A stretch of DNA of 64,000 nucleotides from positions 2,728,001-2,792,000 of the forward strand of contig OZ220737.1 of the NCBI GenBank assembly GCA_965116935.1, given 5' to 3'. Both the position numbers and the translations under genes were made by a program. The DNA comes from VXYL01 sp965116935 (GTDB lineage: Bacteria; Pseudomonadota; Gammaproteobacteria; Pseudomonadales; Azotimanducaceae). The notes beneath the pieces were generated by a model. The model was not told the DNA's origin. It saw only the letters and a list, made by a program, of their open reading frames with translations, and made no database searches. Below are positions 1 to 8,321 of the stretch, piece by piece. Each line of letters opens with the position of its first letter. Within the stretch, counting starts at the first letter, position 1.

Positions 1-2
1 AG

Positions 3-2087
3 GAGCAGCGAGTCGTCGCCGACGGCGACCTCGGCGTGCGTTTGGAAGCCGTCGCCGCCGGCGACCGCACCCGCGCCTCCCTGTCGAACGACGCGATTGC
101 GACTCTGGCGCGAACGGCCTTGGAGGTCGAAGCGCTCTTCGGCGGCGTGCCGCAGGACATCGAATGGGCGGTTCAGGACGGCGAGCTGTACGTCCTGCAG
201 TCGAGACCAATCACCAATCTGCCGGTGCAGCCCATTGAGGTGGAGTGGATACCGCGTCCGCCAGCGAAGTACCTTAGCCGCCGGCAGATCGTGGAGAACA
301 TGCCCGATCCCGTCTGCCCGCTGTTCGAGGAACTCTATCTCACCGAAGGACTGGAATCTGCGCGGGAGACGAGCCTGATGGTCGGCGGCGGACCGCTGTT
401 CGTCACGCTGAACGGCTATGCCTATCAGCGCTTCGACTGGCCCCAGTTCTTCGCGAGGGGAGCGGACGACGAGCCCAAGGCCTTGGGAGATGCCGATCTC
501 GACCGCGCCGAGTACGACGCCGCCGCAAGGGAAGAGGAGCGCAAACAACAGGCGGCGGCGAAACAGCGCGTCAGCGCCCAGCGCGAACATGCCGAACACG
601 ACATTGAGCTGTTCGCCGCAAGCCTGTCGGATGCCGACGGCGCAGCGTTGCGCGACTGGATGGCGGGACAGGAGGGCGATGTGGCCGTCGCGGTAACCAT
701 GCCGAAGAGCGACAACCCGACCTTCTCCGCGTTCAACAACACCGCCACGAATGACCGCCAGATCGAGCAATGGCATGCCGTCGCGCGCCCCCGACTTGTC
801 GGCGTCCGCGACAAGTGGCAGGGCGTCGACCCGGCAGCGGCTTCCGACGCCCGGCTGCTCGAGGGCATTCGCGAGATGGCCGTCGAGGAAGGCTACTACT
901 GGTCCAGCAACGCCAGCCACACGTTCGGCGTCGCGAAATCCACCGACGACCAGTTTCAGTGCTTCCTGCGCGAAACGCTGCCCGACCACCAGTTCATCAG
1001 CGGCCAGTTCCTGTCCGGGATCGAGACCCTGACGATGAAGGCAAACGCGGACCTGTACGAGGTCGCCAAGCTGGTGCGCGCGAATGCGGAACTCGCGGCG
1101 CTTGTCATCGTCACGCCGGCCAGGTTTCTCATGGGTGCACTGCACAGCCGCGACGACAGCGCCGACGTGCTCGATGCGATCGATGCCTACCTCGCGAGCT
1201 ACGGTCACCAAGGCTACAGCATGGACTTCGTCGAGCCACCGCAGGCGGAGGAACCTTCCGCGCTGTTCGCCACGCTGAAGGCCATGGTCGCGGATCCTGA
1301 CTACGATCCCAAGAATCAGCAGAGCCGCGCCGCAGACGTCCGGCGGCGCAAGCATGCCGAGATATCGGCGGTGCTTGATGGGCTGGCGTACTGGCAGTTC
1401 CGCTTTCGCCTTTGGCTGGCACTTCGCTACAACCACATCCGTGAGAGCGTCGCCTTTCATTTCGGCTATACATGGTGCGTGCTGCGGTCCATGGCAAGCG
1501 AACTCGGCCGGCGCATGGTTGCCGCCGGCACGTTTCGGCTGCCGGAAGACACTTACTTCCTCGTCACCGAAGAACTGACGCGCGCTATCGAAGCCCGTGC
1601 GGAGGGAATGGCCGTGCCGGAGCTCGGCGAGTTGGCAGCTGCGCGGCGCGTGCTTCGGGAGGCGCGCAAGCGCCACCATCCGCCCGGCACGGTTCCCGAG
1701 GAAGCGAGCCAGATCAAGGGCATTGCGTTCAAGGAAACGCAGATCAAGAACGACGATTCGAGCGCCACCATGCGCGGCTTCGCCGTTAGTTCGGGTCGCG
1801 TCACCGCACCGGCGAGTGTGGTGCTCGGTCCGGCCGATTTCGACAAGATGGCGCCCGGGTCCATTCTGGTGAGCCCACTGACGACCCCTGCCTGGACGCA
1901 GTTGTTCGCGCACGCGGCTGGCCTTGTCACCGACATGGGCAGCATCCTGGCGCACGGCTCCATCGTGGCGCGGGAGTACGGCATCCCCGCCGTGCTCGGT
2001 GTCGGCACGGGCACGGTGCGCATCAGGCACGGCCAAACGCTGACGATCGACGGGGATGCGGGAACGGTGTTGATCCACGAGTCGTAG
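3..2087 (+). CDS. PEP-utilising phosphotransferase (PEP synthase / Rph-like), 5' end missing
   Basis: The reading frame is open to the left edge of the window, so the N-terminus lies outside; 694 residues are visible. The first ~65 residues match the end of a PPDK-type ATP-grasp domain (acidic residues, then LQSRPIT). The last ~90 form the swivelling phosphohistidine domain, with the catalytic histidine in the context GSILAHGSIVAREYGIPAVLG-like, followed by the usual G-V-x-I-x-x-G-x-x-x-x-x-D-G-x-x-G ending. Enzymes of this build move phosphate from ATP or PEP through that histidine. The ~500-residue middle lacks the canonical PEP/pyruvate barrel motifs and carries an N-M-P-D-P-V-C-P-L element reminiscent of rifampin phosphotransferase-type proteins. 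The substrate cannot be told from the sequence, so a specific name is not justified. Convergent with the next gene. Confidence 0.8.
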   Translation, partial: EQRVVADGDLGVRLEAVAAGDRTRASLSNDAIATLARTALEVEALFGGVPQDIEWAVQDGELYVLQSRPITNLPVQPIEVEWIPRPPAKYLSRRQIVENMPDPVCPLFEELYLTEGLESARETSLMVGGGPLFVTLNGYAYQRFDWPQFFARGADDEPKALGDADLDRAEYDAAAREEERKQQAAAKQRVSAQREHAEHDIELFAASLSDADGAALRDWMAGQEGDVAVAVTMPKSDNPTFSAFNNTATNDRQIEQWHAVARPRLVGVRDKWQGVDPAAASDARLLEGIREMAVEEGYYWSSNASHTFGVAKSTDDQFQCFLRETLPDHQFISGQFLSGIETLTMKANADLYEVAKLVRANAELAALVIVTPARFLMGALHSRDDSADVLDAIDAYLASYGHQGYSMDFVEPPQAEEPSALFATLKAMVADPDYDPKNQQSRAADVRRRKHAEISAVLDGLAYWQFRFRLWLALRYNHIRESVAFHFGYTWCVLRSMASELGRRMVAAGTFRLPEDTYFLVTEELTRAIEARAEGMAVPELGELAAARRVLREARKRHHPPGTVPEEASQIKGIAFKETQIKNDDSSATMRGFAVSSGRVTAPASVVLGPADFDKMAPGSILVSPLTTPAWTQLFAHAAGLVTDMGSILAHGSIVAREYGIPAVLGVGTGTVRIRHGQTLTIDGDAGTVLIHES

Positions 2088-2148
2088 CGGCAGTAGTCTC
2101 CAGTGCCGCTACGCCGTTCTCACACGTCTCCCGTGATCCGAGCCTTCG

Positions 2149-3657
2149 CTAAGCGGTGCGTATCTCCTCGTTCTGACTCGCCCACCTGGCTCGTTCCTCT
2201 TCGCTTGCGCGGGGCGAAAACACGCCTGTGGCGGCGTAGCTGATGCCGATGACCGGCGACAGCCAGCAAGCGATGGCGAGTGGGATGTAGAGGAGGTTCT
2301 CGAGGTTGCCGTCGGCAATGCCGAGAGCCAGGGCGCTGATGACGAAGGCGCCGCCGGCGTTCCAGGGCACCAGCGGCGAGATCAGGGTGCCGCCCTCCTC
2401 CACGGCGCGCGAGAGGTTCAGGGTGGAATAGCCCATGCCGCGATAGGTTGGGGCGAACATCCGGCCGGGCAGCGCGATGGAAAGGTAGGGGTCGCCGGCC
2501 ACCAGATTGGTCGAGATCGCGGCTGCGGTTGCCGATGCCTGAACCGCCGCGAAGCGACGCACTCGTGCCATCAGGGCACCGACGATGGCTTGCAGGCAGC
2601 CCGTGCGCTCAAGTGCGCCGCCAAGACCAAGCGCCAAGAGGATCAGCGAAACGGTCCACATCATGGACTGGATGCCGCCGCGACTGAGCAGATCGTCCAC
2701 CTCGGCAACGCCCGTGGCGATCTCGTAGCCGGAGTTGGCAAAGGTGAATATCTCATGCAGGCCCCGGCCCTGAAGGAACGCGGCGACCAACGCGCCGGCG
2801 ACGGCGCCGGCGAACAGTGACGGGATCGGTGGCTGCTTGCCCACCGCCAAGGCAACCACGAGCACGGCGGGCGCAAGCGCCAGCGGCGAAATGTGGAAGT
2901 TCGCTTGCAGCGTGCTCGTGATGGCCTCGATGCGGGCAAACGAGGTCGCGTCGCTCTCCATCAGCGTGAACCCCGCCCCGGCATACACCGCGAGCGCCAC
3001 CAGCGTGGCCGGCACGGTGGTCGGCAGGAGGTTGCGGATGTGGTCGAACAGGCGCGTGCCGGTCACCGCCGGGGCAAGGTTGGTGGTGTCCGAAAGCGGC
3101 GAGACCTTGTCGCCGAAGAAGGCGCCGGAAACGACGGCACCTGCGGTCCAGTAGGCCGGTATGCCGAAGCCGGCGCCAATGCCCATCAGCGCCAGCCCCA
3201 CCGTGCCGACCGTGCCCCACGACGTGCCCAGCGAAACCGAAACCAGCGCACAGAGGATCATCCCGGCGGCCAGGAACGTCTCCGGCGAGAGCAACACCAG
3301 GCCGTAGTAGATCAGGCTCGGCACCGTGCCGCTGGCGATCCACACGCCGATGATGATGCCGACGACGATGAGGATGGATACGGACGGCAGCGATACGTTG
3401 ATGACCCGGAAGATGCCCTCTTCAAGGCTGCGCCAGCGGTGGCCGAGTACCCAGCCCACCACGGCGGTGACGGCTATGCCGCAAGCGAGCGGAATGTGCG
3501 GGGTGAAGTCGCCGAAGCCGAAGAGCTGCAACCCGAGAATGCCAAGCGTCAGGGCGATGGGGACGAGCGCTACCGCAAGGTTTGGCGATCTAGGGTCGTT
3601 GTCCGGCGCGGCGGGCGACGCTGCTTTGGAGTGGCCTTGGCTCACGGCGTTTCGCAA
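2149..3657 (-). CDS. nhaC: NhaC-family Na+/H+ antiporter
   Basis: The protein has 502 residues with about 11-12 hydrophobic segments and hydrophilic ends. NhaC family motifs are present: SLGTSWGTVGTVG around residue 145-157 and GAFFGDKVSPLSDTTNLAP around 178-196, followed by an amphipathic loop F-D-H-I-R-N. A second half-repeat near residue 390 (N-L-V-A-G-D-P-Y-L-S-I-A-L-P-G) has the charged pair typical of the family. It should exchange sodium for protons across the inner membrane. The start used is a TTG; a GTG four codons later is equally possible and neither has a clear ribosome site. It lies 105 bp downstream of prc on the same strand and may be co-transcribed. Confidence 0.85.
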   Translation of the reverse strand: MRNAVSQGHSKAASPAAPDNDPRSPNLAVALVPIALTLGILGLQLFGFGDFTPHIPLACGIAVTAVVGWVLGHRWRSLEEGIFRVINVSLPSVSILIVVGIIIGVWIASGTVPSLIYYGLVLLSPETFLAAGMILCALVSVSLGTSWGTVGTVGLALMGIGAGFGIPAYWTAGAVVSGAFFGDKVSPLSDTTNLAPAVTGTRLFDHIRNLLPTTVPATLVALAVYAGAGFTLMESDATSFARIEAITSTLQANFHISPLALAPAVLVVALAVGKQPPIPSLFAGAVAGALVAAFLQGRGLHEIFTFANSGYEIATGVAEVDDLLSRGGIQSMMWTVSLILLALGLGGALERTGCLQAIVGALMARVRRFAAVQASATAAAISTNLVAGDPYLSIALPGRMFAPTYRGMGYSTLNLSRAVEEGGTLISPLVPWNAGGAFVISALALGIADGNLENLLYIPLAIACWLSPVIGISYAATGVFSPRASEEERARWASQNEEIRTA

Positions 3658-3762
3658 GGTGCGCTTGCCTGGAACAGAAGCAACCGAGGGCTCGAAGGCG
3701 TAGCCGAGCTCTTCCTTGCGAGACGGTCCCGCCGCAGCGGTCGAGCGGCGTCTTCGTTGGCG

Positions 3763-5925
3763 CTACTGCACCACCGCCGCGGTCTCCGTCGGTCGCATTG
3801 CCACCTGACGGGTGAGACCGATGAAATCTGCCAGCACATTCGCCGTCTCCTGCAAGAGCGGGTCGGGCGGCTGTTCGTCGCCGTCGTTGTCCAGCTGCCG
3901 CTTGCGCAACTCTTCGAGGCTCGCGGCCGGCTCTTCGCCGCGGGCGAGGCGCAGCGTGTTCTCGAGTTCGAGTGCCCACGCGTCGTCAGACTCCTTGCGC
4001 GCCTCGCGCTCTGTCCGCAGCAAGGAAATGTGGGTGCGGTTGGTGATCTCGCGGCTGCGGTCGGCGCGCGCGCGCAGGTAGTTGAACTCGGGCTCGTCCG
4101 CCACCCGCTGGTCGTGCCGCGCCCGAACCGCGCCGAGCACCGGATCGACCACCCCGAACCGGCGGTAGTGGGCCGGCTCTACCCGGTCCCAGCCAATGGA
4201 CTCATCCTCGTCGTTGCCGAGACGGTCGGCACCGGGTGGATCGGGGAAGTGGATGTCCGGAGCCACTCCTTGGCTCTGAGGGCTGAGGCCGGAGATGCGG
4301 TAGAACTTGGCCTGGGTCATCTTGAGTTGGCCGCGGTCGAGTTCGATGAGAGTCTGCACCGTGCCCTTGCCGAAGGTGCGATGGCCGGTGACTACACCGC
4401 GACCGTAGTCCTGGATCGCGCCGGCGAATATCTCGGAGGCGGAAGCGGAAAGCCGGTTCACCAGCACCGCCATGGGGCCTTCCCAGGCGATGAGGCCATC
4501 GTCGTTGTCCGACTGCACGCGGGTGTCGCGCCGTGCCATCTTCACCTGCACGGTGGGGCCGGAACGGATGAAGAGCCCCGCCAGAGAACTTGCCTCCTCC
4601 AGCGAGCCGCCGCCGTTGTTGCGCAGGTCCACGACGATGCCATCCACGCCCTCGGCCTTGAGTTCGTCAATCAGTTTCCGCACGTCGCGGGTGGTGCTGC
4701 GATAGTCCGGGCGACCTTCCTGACGCGCCTTGAAGTCGATGTAGAACGTCGGCACGGACACCACGCCGATGCGGCGATCGGCGATGCCGTCGTTCACCGT
4801 GAGCACCTGGCTTTGCGCAGATTGCTCTTCAAGCCGCACCGTGTTGCGGGTGATCGAGACGGTTCGGGTCTCGCCAGTGGTGTCGTCGGCGAGGGCTGGA
4901 ATCACTTGCAGGCGGACGACGGATCCCTTCGGGCCGCGAATCAGTTCCACCACGTCATCGAGCCTCATGCCGATGACGTCGATGAGCGCTCCGTGCCGGC
5001 CCTGGCCGACGGCGATGATGCGATCGGCGGGCTTGAGCTGGCCACCCTTGTCGGCGGGCCCCGCCGGCACGAGCCGGTCCACCAACGTGTACTCGTCCTC
5101 CGGAGCCAGCACGGCGCCAATGCCCTCGAGGGAAAGCGACATGTTGATGTTGAAGTCTTCGGAATCGCGCGGCGAGAAATACTGCGTATGGCGGTCGAAT
5201 GTGGCCGCGTAGGCGTTGATGTAAAGGCCGAAGGCCTCCTCGCTCGTCACCTGTCTCACCCGTCGCAGTTGCGCGCGATAGCGCTTGGCGAGGCGCTCTT
5301 CGATTTCGCTTGGCTCGCTGCCGCTCAGAATCATGTTGAGCACGGTGCCCTTGACCCGACGGCGCCAAATGTCGCTCGCCTCCTCCTCGTGCATGGGCCA
5401 CGCCGCGCCGGCACGGTCGATCTTCACCGCCTCGTCGAGGTCGAAGTCGAAGCTGTCGATGCCTTTTTCAACGCGGTCCAGGGAATAGTCGAGGCGTTCG
5501 ACCAGGCGTTCGTGGAAGCGGTTGTAGATGTCGAAGGCCGGTTCGAGTTCGCCCGACTTGAGGGCATCGTCGAGCACGAAGCGGTATTGCTCGAGCTCTC
5601 GGATGTCCTCGGCCAGAAGATGAACGCGGCTTGGATCGAGGAGGTCAAGGTAGCGGTCGAAGGTGGCGCTCGAAGCGGCGTCATCCAAGGGCTTGCGGAT
5701 GAAGTGGGCACGGTTCAGCCACTCGACCACCGCAACGCTGGTTTCGCCATGTCTGGCATGGGGTGCGAGGGTGATGACTTCGTCGGCATTGACCAGTGCC
5801 GATGGCGCAATGGAGCCCGCGACAACCACCAGCAAAGCGGCGACGGATCGCTTGGGGGATGCCGTCGTCGAGCACGCCCCGCGGATTGCCTGCCTTCGCT
5901 GCGGCGCCTGTACCATGCGATCCAT
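3763..5925 (-). CDS. prc: Periplasmic C-terminal processing protease Prc/Tsp (S41A)
   Basis: This is a 720-residue tail-specific protease. A signal peptide spans roughly residues 28-50 (hydrophobic core ending S-A-L-V-N-A). An N-terminal helical region contains the Prc-like R-x-L-D-L-L-D-P-S-R-V-H motif, followed by a PDZ domain (~240-330) and the S41 catalytic core. The nucleophile is in LSASASEIFAGAIQDYGRG (~490) and the lysine base in TFGKGTVQT (~517). The usual YRISG-x-S-x-Q-x-x-G-V-x-P-D-I element and a C-terminal helical domain follow. Length is close to E. coli Prc (682). It cleaves proteins from their C-termini in the periplasm and in other bacteria tunes peptidoglycan hydrolase levels. 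The frame stays open upstream for ~400 codons, but that part is the antisense of the ABC gene; the first sensible Met is used. Confidence 0.92.
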   Translation of the reverse strand: MDRMVQAPQRRQAIRGACSTTASPKRSVAALLVVVAGSIAPSALVNADEVITLAPHARHGETSVAVVEWLNRAHFIRKPLDDAASSATFDRYLDLLDPSRVHLLAEDIRELEQYRFVLDDALKSGELEPAFDIYNRFHERLVERLDYSLDRVEKGIDSFDFDLDEAVKIDRAGAAWPMHEEEASDIWRRRVKGTVLNMILSGSEPSEIEERLAKRYRAQLRRVRQVTSEEAFGLYINAYAATFDRHTQYFSPRDSEDFNINMSLSLEGIGAVLAPEDEYTLVDRLVPAGPADKGGQLKPADRIIAVGQGRHGALIDVIGMRLDDVVELIRGPKGSVVRLQVIPALADDTTGETRTVSITRNTVRLEEQSAQSQVLTVNDGIADRRIGVVSVPTFYIDFKARQEGRPDYRSTTRDVRKLIDELKAEGVDGIVVDLRNNGGGSLEEASSLAGLFIRSGPTVQVKMARRDTRVQSDNDDGLIAWEGPMAVLVNRLSASASEIFAGAIQDYGRGVVTGHRTFGKGTVQTLIELDRGQLKMTQAKFYRISGLSPQSQGVAPDIHFPDPPGADRLGNDEDESIGWDRVEPAHYRRFGVVDPVLGAVRARHDQRVADEPEFNYLRARADRSREITNRTHISLLRTEREARKESDDAWALELENTLRLARGEEPAASLEELRKRQLDNDGDEQPPDPLLQETANVLADFIGLTRQVAMRPTETAAVVQ

Positions 5926-6278
5926 TCCTGTGCCCCTGCCGGTTGGCCGGCTATATAACCATTGTCGCACCCGGCGGGGCAACAATTGGCAACAAATCGT
6001 CCCCGGCCCGCACTCCGCGGGAGGGCGAGACGCCTTCCTTCCAGAAAGGCCCTCGCATGGCAGGGGCTGGTTTGATGGCGTTGTTCGGGCTGGCGCCTTG
6101 TTGGCGTTGTCTGGAACGTGGGTTGCGGTGGCTTTGGCCGGCTCCGCTGCGTGCGCGCCTTCGGCACGCTTTGGAGGGCGAGACGCCCTCCCTCCAGAGG
6201 CCCTCGCATGGCAAGGGCCTGTTGCTTCGGTTTTTTTGCCGGCGGGGCGTTGTTCGAGGGAGGGCTCGCTAACGCGCG
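5926..6278. repeat. Intergenic spacer with two copies of a 46-48 bp repeat
   Basis: This 353-bp gap between prc and the ABC exporter has no convincing gene. It holds a direct repeat at 6020-6067 and 6173-6218. Each copy starts with a GGAGGGCGAGACGCC core, runs through a C/T-rich CCTTCCAG and ends with GGCCCTCGCATGGCA. The GGAGGGCG...CGCCCTCC core is the same palindromic word found in the MITE-like elements near 14.4 and 57.4 kb. A T-run at 6230-6236 has no clear stem before it. Confidence 0.6.
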
Positions 6279-8321
6279 CTAGCCGGACTGCAGTTCCACA
6301 AAGTCTCTGTAGCGGCCCTCGGGCAGCGCCATCAGCTCTTCGTGGGTGCCGGTCTCGCGCACTTCGCCGTCCTCCATGAACACGATGCGGTCGGCGTGGC
6401 GGATGGTCGAGAGACGATGTGCGATGACGACCACCAGGCGTGCCTTGGCAGCTTCGAGCAGAGCAGCCGCGAGCGCGTTCTCGGTTTGCGGATCGAGGGC
6501 CGCGGTGGGTTCGTCGAGGATGAGGATGGCGGAGTCGCGCACGAGCCCGCGGGCGATGGAGAGGCGTTGCTGCTGCCCCACCGAGAGGGTGTCGCCGGAG
6601 CGGCCGAGCACGGTGTCGAGCCCTTCGGGGAGCCTGGCAACGAACTCTGTGCAGCCGGCCGTTTCGAGGGCGGCGAGCATTTCCGCCTCGGTGGCGTCGG
6701 GATTGGCAAGCGCAAGGTTCTCCCGAATGGACTCCGACAGCAGCAGGTGTTCCTGGAAGACATAGGTGACGAGGCGGCGCAGGTCCCCGAGCTCGACCTG
6801 GTCCGCATCGACGTCGTCGATCAGCACGCGCCCCGAGGTCGGCCGCAGCAGCGCCGGGATCAGGTATGCAAGCGTGGTCTTGCCAGCCCCCGTCGGACCG
6901 ACGATGGCCGTCAGTTCGCCGTGGCGAAGGTCGAGGTTGACGTTGCGCAGCGTCTCGCGCGCACCTGGGTAGGCAAAGGACACGCCGTCGAAACGCACGC
7001 CGCGTCGAATCCCGTGGATCGGCGTTCCGTCCACGCGGTCTTCCTCCGACTCGTGGTCGAGAAAGAAGAACACCCGACGCAAGGCCGCGATGCCGCCCTG
7101 CAGCTTGATCCACAAGGCGCCGAAGAACATCGCCGGCACGACGATCTGGTAGTACACGCCAAGCAGCACCGCGAAGTCACCGGGCGACATGGTGCCGTCG
7201 ATGATCCGGTCTGTGACCAGATAGGTGACGTAGATGGCGGCGATGCCGGCGGCGCCGAGCACCAGCGCGGTGGTGGCAATGACCACGGTCAAGCTGTAGC
7301 GTTCGCGGCGGAACGACTCCGCGCTGCGTTTGGCGAATCTCTCCCTTTCGATCGCGCCAGCGCCCAAACTCTGCACCGCGGTGACATTGCTGACCGACTC
7401 CTCCATGGCATTGGTGGTCGCGGCGCCAGCAGCGCGCTTGTTCTGGCTCGTGCGCCGCAGCGCGCCGGAGAAGGGGAACGTGCACAGGAAGGCCATGGGC
7501 ATGGTGAGCCAGGCCACAACGACCAGTTCCGGCGATACCTGACCGTAGGAATACTGCAGCACATACAGGTTCAGCAGCGCGCCAAGGGCGAAGAAGAACG
7601 GCACCAGCGTGATGTCGTAGATGAGGTCCGGCGCGGCCGGCGCGTCGTAGAGCACCCGATAGATACTGTCGCCGGCGCGCTGGTCGTCAAGCACGGACAT
7701 GGGCAGCCTTGCCATGCGCTCGAACAAGCGCCGGCGCAGGCGCCCCGCCAGGGTTTGGGTGAGGCGGACGTTGACGATGAACTCGCCCACGCCAAGCAGC
7801 CCGCCGCCGGCGCTGTAGCCGGCGCTGATCTGATTCTCCGCTTGCGTCGCCGCGTCCTGTCCGTCGAGGAGGCCCAGGCTGGTACCACCGGCGCGACTGC
7901 CAAAGAGCACCAGCATGACGACATACGTTGCCGTGACGACGAGCATGATGCCGAGAGGATCTCTCCCGTCCACAAGCTGCACGAACGGTTCCATGAACGG
8001 CGGGAACGCTACCTCGGTAGTGCCGAGGGGCTGTCCCAGGATGGCGTTGTCCACCACGATCTTGGCGAGCCACGGCAGCACCAGCGCTGGAAACACGAGG
8101 CCTAGCTGAAGCAGGCACTTGACCGCAAACAACGCCTTGGCTTCGGCGATCATGCGCACTGATCGGCCCAGGATCGCGATGGCTTCGCGGGAGCCGAGTC
8201 CGGGCTCGGTGTCGAGGCGATCGTCGAAACGATTCTCGCCGAAGACACGCGCGAGGCGCGACCTAGGGTCGTCTTGGCTGGCTGCGACCTGCGGGCGCGA
8301 TGTCTCAGCCAACTTCGCCAC
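6279..8321 (-). CDS. ABC exporter half-transporter, TMD-NBD fusion (second subunit)
   Basis: The 680-residue protein has an N-terminal six-helix exporter-type membrane domain (about residues 60-430) and a C-terminal nucleotide-binding domain. The NBD has Walker A GPTGAGKTT (~475), Q-loop F-Q-E-H, signature LSVGQQQR, Walker B ILILDEPTAALD and H-loop IAHRLSTIRHAD. All catalytic residues look intact. Its first codons overlap the end of the upstream exporter gene by 17 bp, so the two are translationally coupled and probably form a heterodimer. An insertion of ~50 residues sits between the first two helices. The substrate (lipid, peptide or drug) cannot be inferred from the sequence. Confidence 0.88.
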   Translation of the reverse strand: MAKLAETSRPQVAASQDDPRSRLARVFGENRFDDRLDTEPGLGSREAIAILGRSVRMIAEAKALFAVKCLLQLGLVFPALVLPWLAKIVVDNAILGQPLGTTEVAFPPFMEPFVQLVDGRDPLGIMLVVTATYVVMLVLFGSRAGGTSLGLLDGQDAATQAENQISAGYSAGGGLLGVGEFIVNVRLTQTLAGRLRRRLFERMARLPMSVLDDQRAGDSIYRVLYDAPAAPDLIYDITLVPFFFALGALLNLYVLQYSYGQVSPELVVVAWLTMPMAFLCTFPFSGALRRTSQNKRAAGAATTNAMEESVSNVTAVQSLGAGAIERERFAKRSAESFRRERYSLTVVIATTALVLGAAGIAAIYVTYLVTDRIIDGTMSPGDFAVLLGVYYQIVVPAMFFGALWIKLQGGIAALRRVFFFLDHESEEDRVDGTPIHGIRRGVRFDGVSFAYPGARETLRNVNLDLRHGELTAIVGPTGAGKTTLAYLIPALLRPTSGRVLIDDVDADQVELGDLRRLVTYVFQEHLLLSESIRENLALANPDATEAEMLAALETAGCTEFVARLPEGLDTVLGRSGDTLSVGQQQRLSIARGLVRDSAILILDEPTAALDPQTENALAAALLEAAKARLVVVIAHRLSTIRHADRIVFMEDGEVRETGTHEELMALPEGRYRDFVELQSG

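Noticed and set aside
2893..5958. Open frame of 1021 codons on the plus strand
   Set aside because: It is antisense to nhaC and prc, both of which have clear family motifs. The product is Arg/His/Gly-rich with no domain.
5926..7113. Upstream extension of the prc frame by ~400 codons
   Set aside because: It lies in another frame of the ABC exporter gene and the residues are low-complexity Arg/Pro/Ala. The signal peptide of Prc begins near 5925.
6342..8105. 587-codon plus-strand frame
   Set aside because: It is the shadow of the ABC exporter gene with intact Walker motifs on the minus strand.
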